64,000 nucleotides of DNA. Origin: UBA952 sp044361535. Lineage in GTDB: Bacteria; Bacteroidota; Bacteroidia; Flavobacteriales_D; Crocinitomicaceae. The notes beneath the pieces were generated by a model. That model was not told where the DNA came from. It made no database searches and saw nothing but the letters and a program-made list of their open reading frames with translations. Both the position numbers and the translations under genes were made by a program. Location: NCBI GenBank assembly GCA_044361535.1, contig JBIKIQ010000012.1:35716-99715 (forward strand). Direction: 5' to 3'. Each line of letters begins with the position of its first letter. Positions within the stretch are counted from its first letter, which is position 1. Of the stretch, positions 16,865 to 25,317 are shown piece by piece.

Positions 16865-17314
16865 TTAAACCAGGATTTCTGCATTCGTTACAAATGAGGA
16901 AATATCACCACCATTGGCAAATACCTCGCGAATAATTGAGGAATTAACATGTGAATACTTGATATCGGTTAGTAAAAATAAGGTTTCAATTCCTGCTAAA
17001 TCTCGATTCATTAATGCAATTGACTTTTCGTATTCAAAATCTTTAGTATCTCTTAGCCCTCGAATGATAACTTTAGAATGATTTCTTTTACAAAAATCAA
17101 CGGTTAATCCCTGATAATCAATTACCTTTACTTTATCAAGAAACAAAGATTCAATGTGTTTTTTTCTTTTTTCAAGCGAGAAATACGATGATTTTTTAGT
17201 ATTTACCCCAATTGCAATCACCACTTCATCAAATAAATTCAAGGCCGAATGAACTACTGATTCGTGGCCTTTTGTAAAAGGGTCAAATGATCCGGGAAAG
17301 ACACCAATTTTCAT
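16865..17314 (-). CDS. coaD: CoaD, phosphopantetheine adenylyltransferase
   Basis: Transfers AMP from ATP to 4'-phosphopantetheine, giving dephospho-CoA, the penultimate step of coenzyme A synthesis. 149 residues, slightly shorter than usual. Nucleotidyltransferase motifs PGSFDP (7-12) and TKGH (14-17) are present, as is the C-terminal signature SHVNSSIIREV that matches the ISSTxIR motif. It starts seven bases after rsmD; coaD beside rsmD is a common arrangement in Bacteroidota. Confidence 0.96.
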   Translation of the reverse strand: MKIGVFPGSFDPFTKGHESVVHSALNLFDEVVIAIGVNTKKSSYFSLEKRKKHIESLFLDKVKVIDYQGLTVDFCKRNHSKVIIRGLRDTKDFEYEKSIALMNRDLAGIETLFLLTDIKYSHVNSSIIREVFANGGDISSFVTNAEILV

Positions 17315-17321
17315 AACTCAA

Positions 17322-17858
17322 TTACTTTTTAAAGAAACTAAATGTAACGTTTCCATAATTACGAAAAAAACTGAATTTTGGTTCAGTATCAAACGACTTT
17401 TGTTTACTATGTTCTAAAATTAAAATTCCATTTTCATTTAGTAATTCTCTTTCAAAAACAGTTTTCACTATTTGACTGTATTTATCATAGTTAAATGGTG
17501 GATCCGCAAAAATTATGTCAAAAGTTTGATTTGTATTCAAAATAAATGTTTGTAAGTCGCTTTTAACGGTTTTAATTCTATTCAATATTCCAATTGAGCT
17601 TGCGTTTTTCTGGACAAATTTCAAGCAATTTGTATGAGAATCAACAGAAGTAACCTCGTCAACTCCCCGTGACAAAAATTCCAATGAAATATTACCAGTT
17701 CCTGAACAAAGATCTAACACTTTCATATCAGATAAATCAAATTGATTTTCAAGCACATTGAATAAGCCTTCTTTGGCAAAGTCTGTTGTGGGTCGGGAAG
17801 GAAAATTACTTGGAACTGCTATTCTTCTGCCTTTAAACTCCCCTCCTACTATGCGCAT
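17322..17858 (-). CDS. rsmD: RsmD, 16S rRNA (guanine966-N2)-methyltransferase
   Basis: 178-residue Rossmann-fold methyltransferase that uses S-adenosylmethionine to methylate G966 of 16S rRNA during 30S assembly. The start MRIVGGEFKGRRI and SRPTTDFAKEGLFNVL are family hallmarks; the SAM motif is DLCSGTGN (49-56) and the catalytic DPPF is at 119-122. It overlaps the preceding gene by ten bases and is followed after seven bases by coaD. Confidence 0.95.
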   Translation of the reverse strand: MRIVGGEFKGRRIAVPSNFPSRPTTDFAKEGLFNVLENQFDLSDMKVLDLCSGTGNISLEFLSRGVDEVTSVDSHTNCLKFVQKNASSIGILNRIKTVKSDLQTFILNTNQTFDIIFADPPFNYDKYSQIVKTVFERELLNENGILILEHSKQKSFDTEPKFSFFRNYGNVTFSFFKK

Positions 17859-18604
17859 ATATTGATGATTGTATTTTTAAAATTTGGATTTTCTTCCCAA
17901 ATTAGTTTTGATTGTATCGATAAACTCGCTATTCCATTGCGTAATTTTTCATAGATAGAATCACTCATTAAATTAACAACTTCAATTTTTCCATTTAATT
18001 CAGCCAGACTTAAATTTTGCATGGTATAAGTAACAAAATAAAGAATGTCTTCGACTGCTTGAAATTCATTTTGAATACAACTAATTGGTTGGTCATTTTG
18101 AAAGATAACAAAACTAATAAATCCTTCATCTATGGTTAGAATTCCATGAATTTTAGTACTTGAATTTTTATTCGTCAAATAATGAATACAGGATGTCATC
18201 CTATGTATGATTTTTGAACCCGGAAATTTCAAAACAAAAAGTGATTTAACCCAAAGTGGAATCGTGTAAATGAGAGCAGCGTTCACCAATGGAATGCGAT
18301 TAAAATCAAATTCATTCTTATTAATTGAATCCCCAAATGCCAAGCTCATTATTGACTCTGATTGTGTATAATCCAATAACTTTGATGGAATCATTACAGC
18401 ACTTTGGTTGGACCATAGAACCAATGCATTTGAATAATCAAGTAGTGTTATACCTTCTCGAACTAAAAAATCAGTAATTACTTCTTTTTTTTGAATATCC
18501 GTTTTAGATGAAATATCTAGCGTCCAATGATTTACGCAAACTTCTGATTCAAAATACGATGCCGTAAAAAGAGATGAAGAAACTTCAAATAGAAGATTTT
18601 TCAT
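17849..18604 (-). CDS. DUF3822-like protein
   Basis: 251 residues from the chosen ATG (MKNLLFEVSS). The reading frame extends upstream to a TTG and an ATG inside the end of the previous gene; the ATG at 18604, two bases after that gene's TAA, is the most economical start. It overlaps rsmD by ten bases. Position immediately ahead of rsmD-coaD, length and alternating strand pattern resemble DUF3822, a Bacteroidota family with an ASKHA-like (actin/FtsA-like) appearance. Direct motif evidence is weak, so the assignment is largely by neighbourhood. Function unknown. Confidence 0.65.
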   Translation of the reverse strand: MKNLLFEVSSSLFTASYFESEVCVNHWTLDISSKTDIQKKEVITDFLVREGITLLDYSNALVLWSNQSAVMIPSKLLDYTQSESIMSLAFGDSINKNEFDFNRIPLVNAALIYTIPLWVKSLFVLKFPGSKIIHRMTSCIHYLTNKNSSTKIHGILTIDEGFISFVIFQNDQPISCIQNEFQAVEDILYFVTYTMQNLSLAELNGKIEVVNLMSDSIYEKLRNGIASLSIQSKLIWEENPNFKNTIINICA

Positions 18605-18605
18605 T

Positions 18606-19502
18606 TTACTCATCCTCCCAAGATCCAACCGGAGTTGCTTCTGGAACGTCAAGTTTACCTACGAATAGTAATTCATTTTTCTTTCCTTGCACTTCCGCAA
18701 ATGGAATCTTACCCGAAATTCTCATCACAGGAACATCATCTTTCCCTTTTTTCACTGTAGCTATCTCAAATTTCCATTTTTCTTTTCCACCTGTAAATGG
18801 AACAACAAATAACGAGTCAACATTGAATTTAGAAAATCCTGACTTCGCTCTACTTTCTTTGTAAGACTTATTCCAAGTAAATTTAGAACCTATCAATGAT
18901 GTTTTCAAGGTATCGTATTTAAAGTCTTTCAAATCTGCTGGACAAATTGAGGATTTAGATAAACGATATGCTTCACTTAAGTTCATGTTATTGTCAATAG
19001 GACGATTGTCATTGTACAAAAAGTCTCTCTCCGCAACCGTTAATTTACGAGAAGGAACAGTTCCTTGTGTTGCAACTGAATCCGTAGTTGCTGTTTTTAA
19101 AAACTCTTTTAATTCCTCCGCACTACTAGCATATTTCTTATACGTTTTAAGATATTCCATTTGTATGGTTCTTAAGTCACTCAAGTTAGAAATAGCCAAA
19201 CTTTTACAAGCCTTATAATTGCTATTATATATCTCAGTGTCCCTAACACTTTGGTATGATAAGTATAAAAGAACCAAACTTACTACTCCTGAAAAAACAC
19301 CTGTAAAAACAAATATTTTTCTAGACAAACCTCCCCAGCTGTATAGAAAACTCAAAAGAGCTGCCACAAACAACAAGGATGAAGAAAGGTTAAATACAGT
19401 ATTTTGTTTCCCTGTAATTCCAAAATATAACATACCAAGTCCCATAATTAAGAAAAGTACCGGAACTGAGAACTTTTTAAGAAGAATAGCATAATTTGTC
19501 AT
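18606..19502 (-). CDS. Membrane-anchored protein of unknown function
   Basis: 298 residues from ATG 19502 (MTNYAILLKKF); the nine-base extension uses TTG and is not preferred. Three closely spaced membrane segments (about residues 12-30, 36-56 and 63-84) are followed by a soluble domain of about 210 residues with a helical start (NLSDLRTIQMEYLKTYKKYASS) and a beta-rich end (LFVVPFTGGKEKWKFEIATVKK). The helical start looks superficially like the long helix of pilin-like proteins, but there is no prepilin peptidase site. It probably begins a four-gene operon ending in coaD. I do not recognise the family. Confidence 0.75.
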   Translation of the reverse strand: MTNYAILLKKFSVPVLFLIMGLGMLYFGITGKQNTVFNLSSSLLFVAALLSFLYSWGGLSRKIFVFTGVFSGVVSLVLLYLSYQSVRDTEIYNSNYKACKSLAISNLSDLRTIQMEYLKTYKKYASSAEELKEFLKTATTDSVATQGTVPSRKLTVAERDFLYNDNRPIDNNMNLSEAYRLSKSSICPADLKDFKYDTLKTSLIGSKFTWNKSYKESRAKSGFSKFNVDSLFVVPFTGGKEKWKFEIATVKKGKDDVPVMRISGKIPFAEVQGKKNELLFVGKLDVPEATPVGSWEDE

Positions 19503-19524
19503 ATAACTCAAATTTTATTGATTA

Positions 19525-19532
19525 CAAAACTA
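19525..19532 (-). promoter_or_regulatory. Candidate -7 box (TAGTTTTG on the minus strand) for the coaD cluster
   Basis: Minus-strand TAGTTTTG matches TAnnTTTG and ends 22 bases before the ATG at 19502. It would drive the membrane protein, DUF3822-like gene, rsmD and coaD. Confidence 0.5.
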
Positions 19533-19586
19533 CAATTTTCAACTAAATAATCTATTTTTAAAAAACAAAATATTTAAAAATAATTC

Positions 19587-21026
19587 ATGTTTCTTCAAAA
19601 TAGTGACATTAAACTTTTTCAAAGTCTCTTTCAGCAACACTTTAAGCATGAATTAACAAAAGATCAGGAAGAATTATTTTCAAAAACAATGGATTTTTTG
19701 GCCACATCAAATCCAAAGACAATTCAGGTAATTTCAGGATATGCAGGAACAGGTAAAACAAGTTTTATTGGAAGTTTAATTAAAACGCTTTCAAATCTTA
19801 AAGTGAAAACTGTTCTTTTAGCGCCAACAGGTCGCGCGGCAAAGGTATTGTCAAAATTCTCAGGTAAAAATGCATTCACAATTCACCGCATCATTTATTC
19901 CTCTTCAGATGGTTTAGACGGAAATTACAGAACAGTTCTTACGAAGAATACCTTTAAAAATAGCGTATTTATTGTTGATGAAAGTTCAATGATACCGGAA
20001 TTTTCGCTTGATAAAAACGGCCAAGTTGGTCGTGGATTGTTAGAAGATTTAATTGAATATGTGTATAGTGGAGAAAATTGCAAACTCATTTTTATAGGCG
20101 ATGTAGGTCAGTTACCTCCCGTAGGAAGTTCGATATCTCCTGCGTTGGATAAAGAATATTTAAAATTTCATTTCCCCTATTTTGAAATTGTAAAAATACA
20201 CTTGAGTCAAGTAATGCGTCAGGCAGAAAATTCAGGGATTTTGGTGAATGCCACTCAACTTCGAATGAAAGATTCTACTTTGAAATTTGAAACGAGTTCT
20301 TTCGAAGATGTACATCGAATTAATGGACTCGAACTTCAAGAGGTTATAGAATATTCCTACGACACTGTTGGTTCAGAGGAAACGATTTTGATTACAAAAA
20401 GTAACAAACGAGCCAATGAATTTAATAAGCAAATAAGAAATAGAATTTTATGGCGTGATGAGTATTTACAGTCCAACGATGATTTAATGATTGTAAAGAA
20501 CAATTACTATTGGGGACAGAAAACAAAAGGGAGTTTTTTGGCAAATGGGGAGTTAATTAGAATCGACCGTATTGGAAGAAGGGAACAACTTTATGGATTT
20601 GATTTTGTGCATCTTACAATTTCCCTAATTGACCAAGAAGATGAGTCGCTAGAGACAATTTTACTTATTGAATCATTGGATTGTGAAGGACCATCTTTGG
20701 AACGAGAACGTTTAAAGTCTTTATTTTTTGAAATTGAAAAGGACTATTTGCATATTAAGTCTAAATCTAAACGATATGCAGAAATAATGCGAAATCCTTA
20801 TTTTAATGCGATACAAGCAAAGTTTGCCTATGCCGTAACTTGTCATAAATCACAAGGTGGACAATGGAAAAATGTTTTTATCGATTTCGGTTTTATGACA
20901 CCAGAAATGATCGATGATGATTATAAAAGATGGTTATACACAGCTATAACTAGAGCATCTGAAAAAGTTTGGTTATTAAATTTTCCGGATTACTTTTTTG
21001 AAGAAGAGAAAAACCATTCTTCGTAG
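19587..21026 (+). CDS. RecD/PIF1-like superfamily 1B DNA helicase
   Basis: 479 residues. Walker A GYAGTGKTS at 51-59, motif Ia LLAPTGRAAKVLS, Walker B IFIVDESSMIP region near 133 and motif III FIGDVGQLPPVGSS show a 5'-3' SF1B helicase. The C-terminal UvrD-like motifs AYAVTCHKSQGGQWKNVFID and LYTAITRASEKVWLL are also intact. It is shorter than RecD2 and lacks its N-terminal HhH domains; Bacteroidota commonly carry this form beside the DUF3822-rsmD-coaD cluster, here divergent from it. Exact substrate is unknown. The last 37 bases overlap the convergent HD-domain gene. Confidence 0.9.
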   Translation: MFLQNSDIKLFQSLFQQHFKHELTKDQEELFSKTMDFLATSNPKTIQVISGYAGTGKTSFIGSLIKTLSNLKVKTVLLAPTGRAAKVLSKFSGKNAFTIHRIIYSSSDGLDGNYRTVLTKNTFKNSVFIVDESSMIPEFSLDKNGQVGRGLLEDLIEYVYSGENCKLIFIGDVGQLPPVGSSISPALDKEYLKFHFPYFEIVKIHLSQVMRQAENSGILVNATQLRMKDSTLKFETSSFEDVHRINGLELQEVIEYSYDTVGSEETILITKSNKRANEFNKQIRNRILWRDEYLQSNDDLMIVKNNYYWGQKTKGSFLANGELIRIDRIGRREQLYGFDFVHLTISLIDQEDESLETILLIESLDCEGPSLERERLKSLFFEIEKDYLHIKSKSKRYAEIMRNPYFNAIQAKFAYAVTCHKSQGGQWKNVFIDFGFMTPEMIDDDYKRWLYTAITRASEKVWLLNFPDYFFEEEKNHSS

Positions 21027-21646
21027 AAATTAGCGATGAAATTTTGCATTAATTGATGTCTATTTTCAGCTAATTCCTTACCAGATTGGGTCTTCATTAA
21101 ATCTTTTATCAAAAAAAGTTTCTCATAAAAATGATTTACAGTATGACTTACCGATTTAGCATATTCTTCTTTTGACAAATGCAATATTGGCTTAATATCA
21201 GGATCGTAAAGAGGTCTGTTCTTGCTTCCTCCATAGGAAAAAGCTCGCGCAATACCAATGGCACCAATGGCATCTAATCGATCAGCATCTTGAACAATTT
21301 TTGCTTCAACTGTTTCAACTTCATCGTTCACATGAGCGCCTTTAAAGGAAACATGTGAAATGACTTGAGCCACTTTTTCAGCAATTTCATTTGAAATACC
21401 TACTTGCATCATTATTTCTATAGCTACCTTAGCCCCTGCTTGCCAATTTCCACCATTGTATTTATGATCAGAGATGTCATGAAGTAATGCTGCTAATTCA
21501 ATAATCAATTTATCTCCACCCTCTTTTTCGTGAAGATAAATAGAGAGGTTGTATACACGTTCGATATGAAACCAGTCATGACTACCTTCTTGATTCAGGA
21601 ACTTGTCCTTAACCAACTTTTGAATTTTTTCAACAGATGTATTCAT
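20990..21646 (-). CDS. HD-domain metal-dependent phosphohydrolase (YedJ-like)
   Basis: 218 residues. Metal ligands of the HD superfamily are visible: H27 in HDWFHIERVYNL, H56-D57 in LAALLHDISDH, and the later D of KIVQDADRLDAIGAIGIAR, a signature of the small HD hydrolases related to YedJ. The likely reaction is hydrolysis of a phosphate ester or nucleotide; the substrate is not known. It is the last gene of a same-strand operon, starting directly after the OstA-like gene's stop, and its 3' end overlaps the helicase gene on the other strand by 37 bases. Confidence 0.88.
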   Translation of the reverse strand: MNTSVEKIQKLVKDKFLNQEGSHDWFHIERVYNLSIYLHEKEGGDKLIIELAALLHDISDHKYNGGNWQAGAKVAIEIMMQVGISNEIAEKVAQVISHVSFKGAHVNDEVETVEAKIVQDADRLDAIGAIGIARAFSYGGSKNRPLYDPDIKPILHLSKEEYAKSVSHTVNHFYEKLFLIKDLMKTQSGKELAENRHQLMQNFIANFYEEWFFSSSKK

Positions 21647-23176
21647 TTACCAAGGACAAAAATAGTTTTTAGGTCGCAATGCAGGATTCCACGAAAATTC
21701 CTTAATGAATTGTTCCTCTTTATTGATTTTATTCATAGGATAAAATTTCCCATCCGGTTTATCAATATAGGAAACTCCTCTCACCTCCCCGGAATCTAAA
21801 TCCAATCTTAAATCACCAGCATATAATCGATTCATACCTTTTCGTTTAATTATCAAGGAAGAATCTGTATTTTTTTCTTCAAAAGGATAAAATATTGTTT
21901 GAGCATTTCCATTCACAAATGCCGATTTTAATTTTTGATTTGAGAAATAGGCAATCATTTCTCGACCGCAAATTTGATTAAAATATTCGCCAGAATCAAG
22001 CTCCATGAGTGCAGACGTATTTTCAAACAATTCAACCTTATCGACCAATGAATCTTTGAAATAAACAATCATACGCTCACCTTTTAATTCGGCATTTTCC
22101 GACCAAACAATGGGCTTTTTGTAGAGGTAAAGTACGTTCATGCTTTCAGTAAATGTCAAGCTGTCCGAAATTGCTTGCAGTTTATTATTGAAGATTTTAA
22201 CATTTCTGTGCGCGCGAATATTCTGTTTTGACGAAGAATCTTGTACCGAAATAATCGTATCGGCTATCACCTGAATGGTATCACTTTCATTTTTTTGAGT
22301 AACGCATGCATTGCCAGAAACGACCAATCGCTTATTTTTTTCATCATTTAGTATACTATTTCCTCGCAGAACAACATTTTGAGTTTTGTCTTCAAAATAG
22401 GAATAACCTCTTGATATAAAAGTTTTTAAAACTGGATCGTATTCAAGTGTATCGCCTTTTATTATTTTATCCTCGTCAATAACTTTGGCATCACCAATCA
22501 ATACTCCTTCTTCCGTTTGAACGTTGTACCACCCTTTTCGACAATACATTTCTGTTTTACCCTTCACAATTTTAGTTGGACCAAAAAAAGATGCCTTTTG
22601 TGTGCCATACGAAAATTGCAAGGTATCCGTTTTCATGGATAAGTCCTCTTTTCTATAATCTACATTTCCACTAAAGAAAAAATCTTTTGATTCCGGATAG
22701 AAATACCCTACTCTACTTGATAGTCGTTCGTTTGAACTTATACTTTGAATCACGCCATTTCTGCGATATACTCCTTGACGAGCTCGTAAATCATAATCCA
22801 TTGAATCCGTTTCAATTTTATATTCCTGATCGCGAACTCGCACATTGCCCCACAATTTTGCAAATCGCGTTTTACCACGAAATAAAAGAGAATCACAAAA
22901 CAGGTTGATGTCTTTTGAATCAAGTTGTACTTTGCCGTACGCGATTACAATTTGCTCTTTATCAAAGAAATGCGCTGAATCGCAATACATTACACTACCC
23001 TTGTACTTAAAATTAACTGGTCCGATAAGTCGATGCGCTTTTTTCTTAGCGTGATATTCAATCATTTCAGAACCTTCTATCAATTCCAAAAGATCAGGTT
23101 CGTTTTGCGCAAAAAGAAAATTTAAAGGAAAAAATGTACAAAGAAGAGCTATTCGTATATACAACAGTTTATTCAA
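21647..23176 (-). CDS. OstA/LptA-like lipopolysaccharide transport protein
   Basis: 509 residues with a signal peptide (about 1-23). The rest is a long run of short beta-strands with repeating D-S-x-x-F/L and G-N/K-V patterns (MYCDSAHFFDKEQIVIAYGKV, in parts MYCDSAHFFDKEQ and IVIAYGKV), the jelly-roll ladder of OstA/LptA/LptD N-terminal domains. Such proteins bridge the periplasm for lipopolysaccharide export; this long Bacteroidota form is annotated OstA-like. There is no LptD barrel in the window. It overlaps purA by four bases (ATGA) and abuts the HD gene. Confidence 0.85.
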   Translation of the reverse strand: MNKLLYIRIALLCTFFPLNFLFAQNEPDLLELIEGSEMIEYHAKKKAHRLIGPVNFKYKGSVMYCDSAHFFDKEQIVIAYGKVQLDSKDINLFCDSLLFRGKTRFAKLWGNVRVRDQEYKIETDSMDYDLRARQGVYRRNGVIQSISSNERLSSRVGYFYPESKDFFFSGNVDYRKEDLSMKTDTLQFSYGTQKASFFGPTKIVKGKTEMYCRKGWYNVQTEEGVLIGDAKVIDEDKIIKGDTLEYDPVLKTFISRGYSYFEDKTQNVVLRGNSILNDEKNKRLVVSGNACVTQKNESDTIQVIADTIISVQDSSSKQNIRAHRNVKIFNNKLQAISDSLTFTESMNVLYLYKKPIVWSENAELKGERMIVYFKDSLVDKVELFENTSALMELDSGEYFNQICGREMIAYFSNQKLKSAFVNGNAQTIFYPFEEKNTDSSLIIKRKGMNRLYAGDLRLDLDSGEVRGVSYIDKPDGKFYPMNKINKEEQFIKEFSWNPALRPKNYFCPW

Positions 23177-24447
23177 TGGTTTGTAATTAATGTCTGACTT
23201 CGATCAGGGCCAACAGAAACAATCGTTATTGGTACTTCGAGCAGTTCTTCTAAGTAATTTACATAATTTTTTAAAGCTTCAGGAGCCTCTTCGTATGAAG
23301 TTAATCCAGTTAAATTACAATTCCATCCCGGTACATCCTCATAAATTGGCTCTATAGCATTGTCACATATTGAAAACGGAAATTCATCTGTTTTATTGCC
23401 ATTCACGTTATAGTGAGTACATATTCGGATTGTATCAAAAATACTTAATACGTCTGCCTTCATCATTGACAATTCGGTAACACCATTTATCATAATGGCA
23501 TATTTTAATTGCGGAATATCAATCCAACCACAACGTCTTGGCCTTCCGGTTGTTGAACCAAACTCTCTTCCTTCTTGTCTAATTTTTTCACCTACTTCAT
23601 CCAATAATTCAGTTGGAAAAGGTCCACTTCCTACGCGTGTACAATACGCCTTAAATATTCCGATAACTTTACCAATTTTTGTTGGAGCTACGCCTAATCC
23701 CGTACAGGTACCTGCCGTAATTGTATTGGAGGAGGTAACAAAAGGATAAGTTCCAAAATCAATATCTAACATGGTTCCTTGAGCTCCTTCTGCTAATATT
23801 TTTTGATTGGCCTTTAACGCCTTATTCATGTAATGTTCACTATCAACCGTTGTAAATTGACGTAAAAATTCAATTCCTTCAAACCAAGGCCCCTCTAATT
23901 CATTCAAATTATATTCAAATCCTTCGTGATGTTTTAAAATACCAATGTGTTTTTCCAAAAGAGCAGAATATTTTTCTTGAAAATCTTTTTCAAAAATATC
24001 TCCAACTCTCAATCCATTTCTACCTGTTTTATCCATATAGGTTGGACCTATTCCTTTTAGGGTTGAACCGATTTTATTTTTCCCTTTTGCTGCTTCTGAT
24101 GCCGCATCTAGTAATCGATGTGATGGAAGAATTAAATGGGCTTTTTTGGAGAAAATTAGACGCTCCTTTACATTGACACCCACTGCGAGTAATTTTTCAA
24201 TTTCAATTTTAAGCACAACTGGGTCAATTACAACACCATTTCCAATGATATTTAAAACATTATCTCTAAAAATACCTGAAGGAATTGTATGAAGGACAAA
24301 CTTTTTCTGATCAAATTCAAGTGTGTGTCCTGCATTTGGCCCCCCTTGAAAACGAGCAATGTAATTATACTCTGGAGTTAAAACATCAACAATTTTCCCT
24401 TTACCCTCATCTCCCCATTGAAGGCCTAATAAAACATCCACTTTCAT
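23173..24447 (-). CDS. purA: PurA, adenylosuccinate synthetase
   Basis: Condenses IMP and aspartate using GTP to adenylosuccinate, the first committed step to AMP. 424 residues, normal. GTP loop GDEGKGK at 12-18, IMP-binding GPTYMDKTGRNGLRVGD near 130-147, NTITAGTCTGLG near 240 and aspartate-loop STTGRPRRCGW near 300 are all present. It lies in a compact operon behind fur and a STAS gene; a two-base gap separates it from the STAS stop and it overlaps the OstA-like gene by four bases. Confidence 0.97.
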   Translation of the reverse strand: MKVDVLLGLQWGDEGKGKIVDVLTPEYNYIARFQGGPNAGHTLEFDQKKFVLHTIPSGIFRDNVLNIIGNGVVIDPVVLKIEIEKLLAVGVNVKERLIFSKKAHLILPSHRLLDAASEAAKGKNKIGSTLKGIGPTYMDKTGRNGLRVGDIFEKDFQEKYSALLEKHIGILKHHEGFEYNLNELEGPWFEGIEFLRQFTTVDSEHYMNKALKANQKILAEGAQGTMLDIDFGTYPFVTSSNTITAGTCTGLGVAPTKIGKVIGIFKAYCTRVGSGPFPTELLDEVGEKIRQEGREFGSTTGRPRRCGWIDIPQLKYAIMINGVTELSMMKADVLSIFDTIRICTHYNVNGNKTDEFPFSICDNAIEPIYEDVPGWNCNLTGLTSYEEAPEALKNYVNYLEELLEVPITIVSVGPDRSQTLITNH

Positions 24448-24449
24448 CT

Positions 24450-24788
24450 TTACTTATTAAAATGATTAACTGCTTCTTCAGTTGTTCCGTAGATACTGAA
24501 AACTTCGTATAATTTAGAAATATCAATTAACTTTTGAATCCCTGGATTGGGATTCGATAATACCACGTCTCCACCATTGATTCGAGCTTTAGTCATCGTA
24601 CGAATCATAAATGCAATTCCACTTGAATTTGTATTTGTTAATTCTGACAAATCAAAAACAAATTGTGATGAGTTTACTAGTTCTAATTTTTCCTTCATTG
24701 ATTCTAAATCCAAATCAGATAAAATTCTACCTTGAATTTTCACAATTGAAATAGATCCTTCGGTTGAAATTGAAAATTGAATACTCAT
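24450..24788 (-). CDS. STAS-domain protein, anti-sigma factor antagonist type
   Basis: 112 residues forming one STAS domain. The pattern FDLSELTNTNSSGIAFMIR (45-63) matches the site where a serine (S55 or S56) is phosphorylated in SpoIIAA/RsbV-type antagonists. Such proteins bind an anti-sigma or partner-switch kinase in the unphosphorylated state. No HATPase kinase is adjacent; a SiaB-like protein is encoded 20 kb away (44958). It sits between fur and purA with gaps of two bases on both sides. Confidence 0.88.
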   Translation of the reverse strand: MSIQFSISTEGSISIVKIQGRILSDLDLESMKEKLELVNSSQFVFDLSELTNTNSSGIAFMIRTMTKARINGGDVVLSNPNPGIQKLIDISKLYEVFSIYGTTEEAVNHFNK

Positions 24789-24790
24789 AG

Positions 24791-25231
24791 TTAATTAGTT
24801 TTTTTAACTCCATAAAAATAGAGTGAATGATGATGAATTTGAACACCAAAAATTTCCTCCATGGTTGCTTTTATTTGTTGAATTCGCGGATCACAAAATT
24901 CCATAACTTCACCGGTATCTGTACAAATTAGATGGTCGTGTTGTTGAGATCCATGTGACTTTTCAAAATGAGCGATGTTCTTTCCAAACTGATGTTTGCG
25001 AACTAAATTACACGCCATCAAAAGTTCAATTGTATTGTATAACGTAGCTCTGGATACTCGGTAATTATGGTTTTTCATATTGATATATAATGATTCAATA
25101 TCAAAATGACCAGGATGATTATAAATTTCAGCTAAAATTGCAAAGCGCTCAGGGGTTTTCCTGTGGCCATTTTGCTCGAGATAAGCTGAAAAAATACTCT
25201 TAACGTTATTTTGTAAATCCAGGTTAGACAT
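24791..25231 (-). CDS. Fur-family transcriptional regulator
   Basis: 146 residues from ATG 25231. Winged-helix N-terminal domain (RKTPERFAILAEIYNHPGHFDIESLY, cited in parts: RKTPERFAILAEIYNHPGHF) with the recognition helix YRVSRATLYNTIELL, and a C-terminal metal-binding domain with QQHDHLICTDTGEVMEF and QIHHHSLYFYGV. The regulatory-site histidines are present, but the first structural CxxC is CTDT, so the usual zinc knuckle is incomplete. An upstream ATG at 25264 lies above a promoter box and is rejected. Fur proteins respond to iron, zinc, manganese or peroxide; which applies here is not clear. Confidence 0.9.
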   Translation of the reverse strand: MSNLDLQNNVKSIFSAYLEQNGHRKTPERFAILAEIYNHPGHFDIESLYINMKNHNYRVSRATLYNTIELLMACNLVRKHQFGKNIAHFEKSHGSQQHDHLICTDTGEVMEFCDPRIQQIKATMEEIFGVQIHHHSLYFYGVKKTN

Positions 25232-25240
25232 AATTTGGAA

Positions 25241-25248
25241 CAAAAATA
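25241..25248 (-). promoter_or_regulatory. Candidate -7 box of the fur-STAS-purA operon (TATTTTTG)
   Basis: Minus-strand TATTTTTG fits TAnnTTTG and ends nine bases before the fur ATG at 25231. It overlaps the codons of the longer alternative start, which therefore is unlikely to be translated. Confidence 0.55.
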
Positions 25249-25317
25249 AATATTTTGACCGCACAAAAATTCATCCAAAAAAATAAACTATGAACAATTC
25301 ATCCACAATATTTCCTT

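Noticed and set aside
25232..25264. Upstream start for the Fur regulator
   Set aside because: The extension would translate through the TATTTTTG promoter box at 25241-25248 and adds residues without family similarity.
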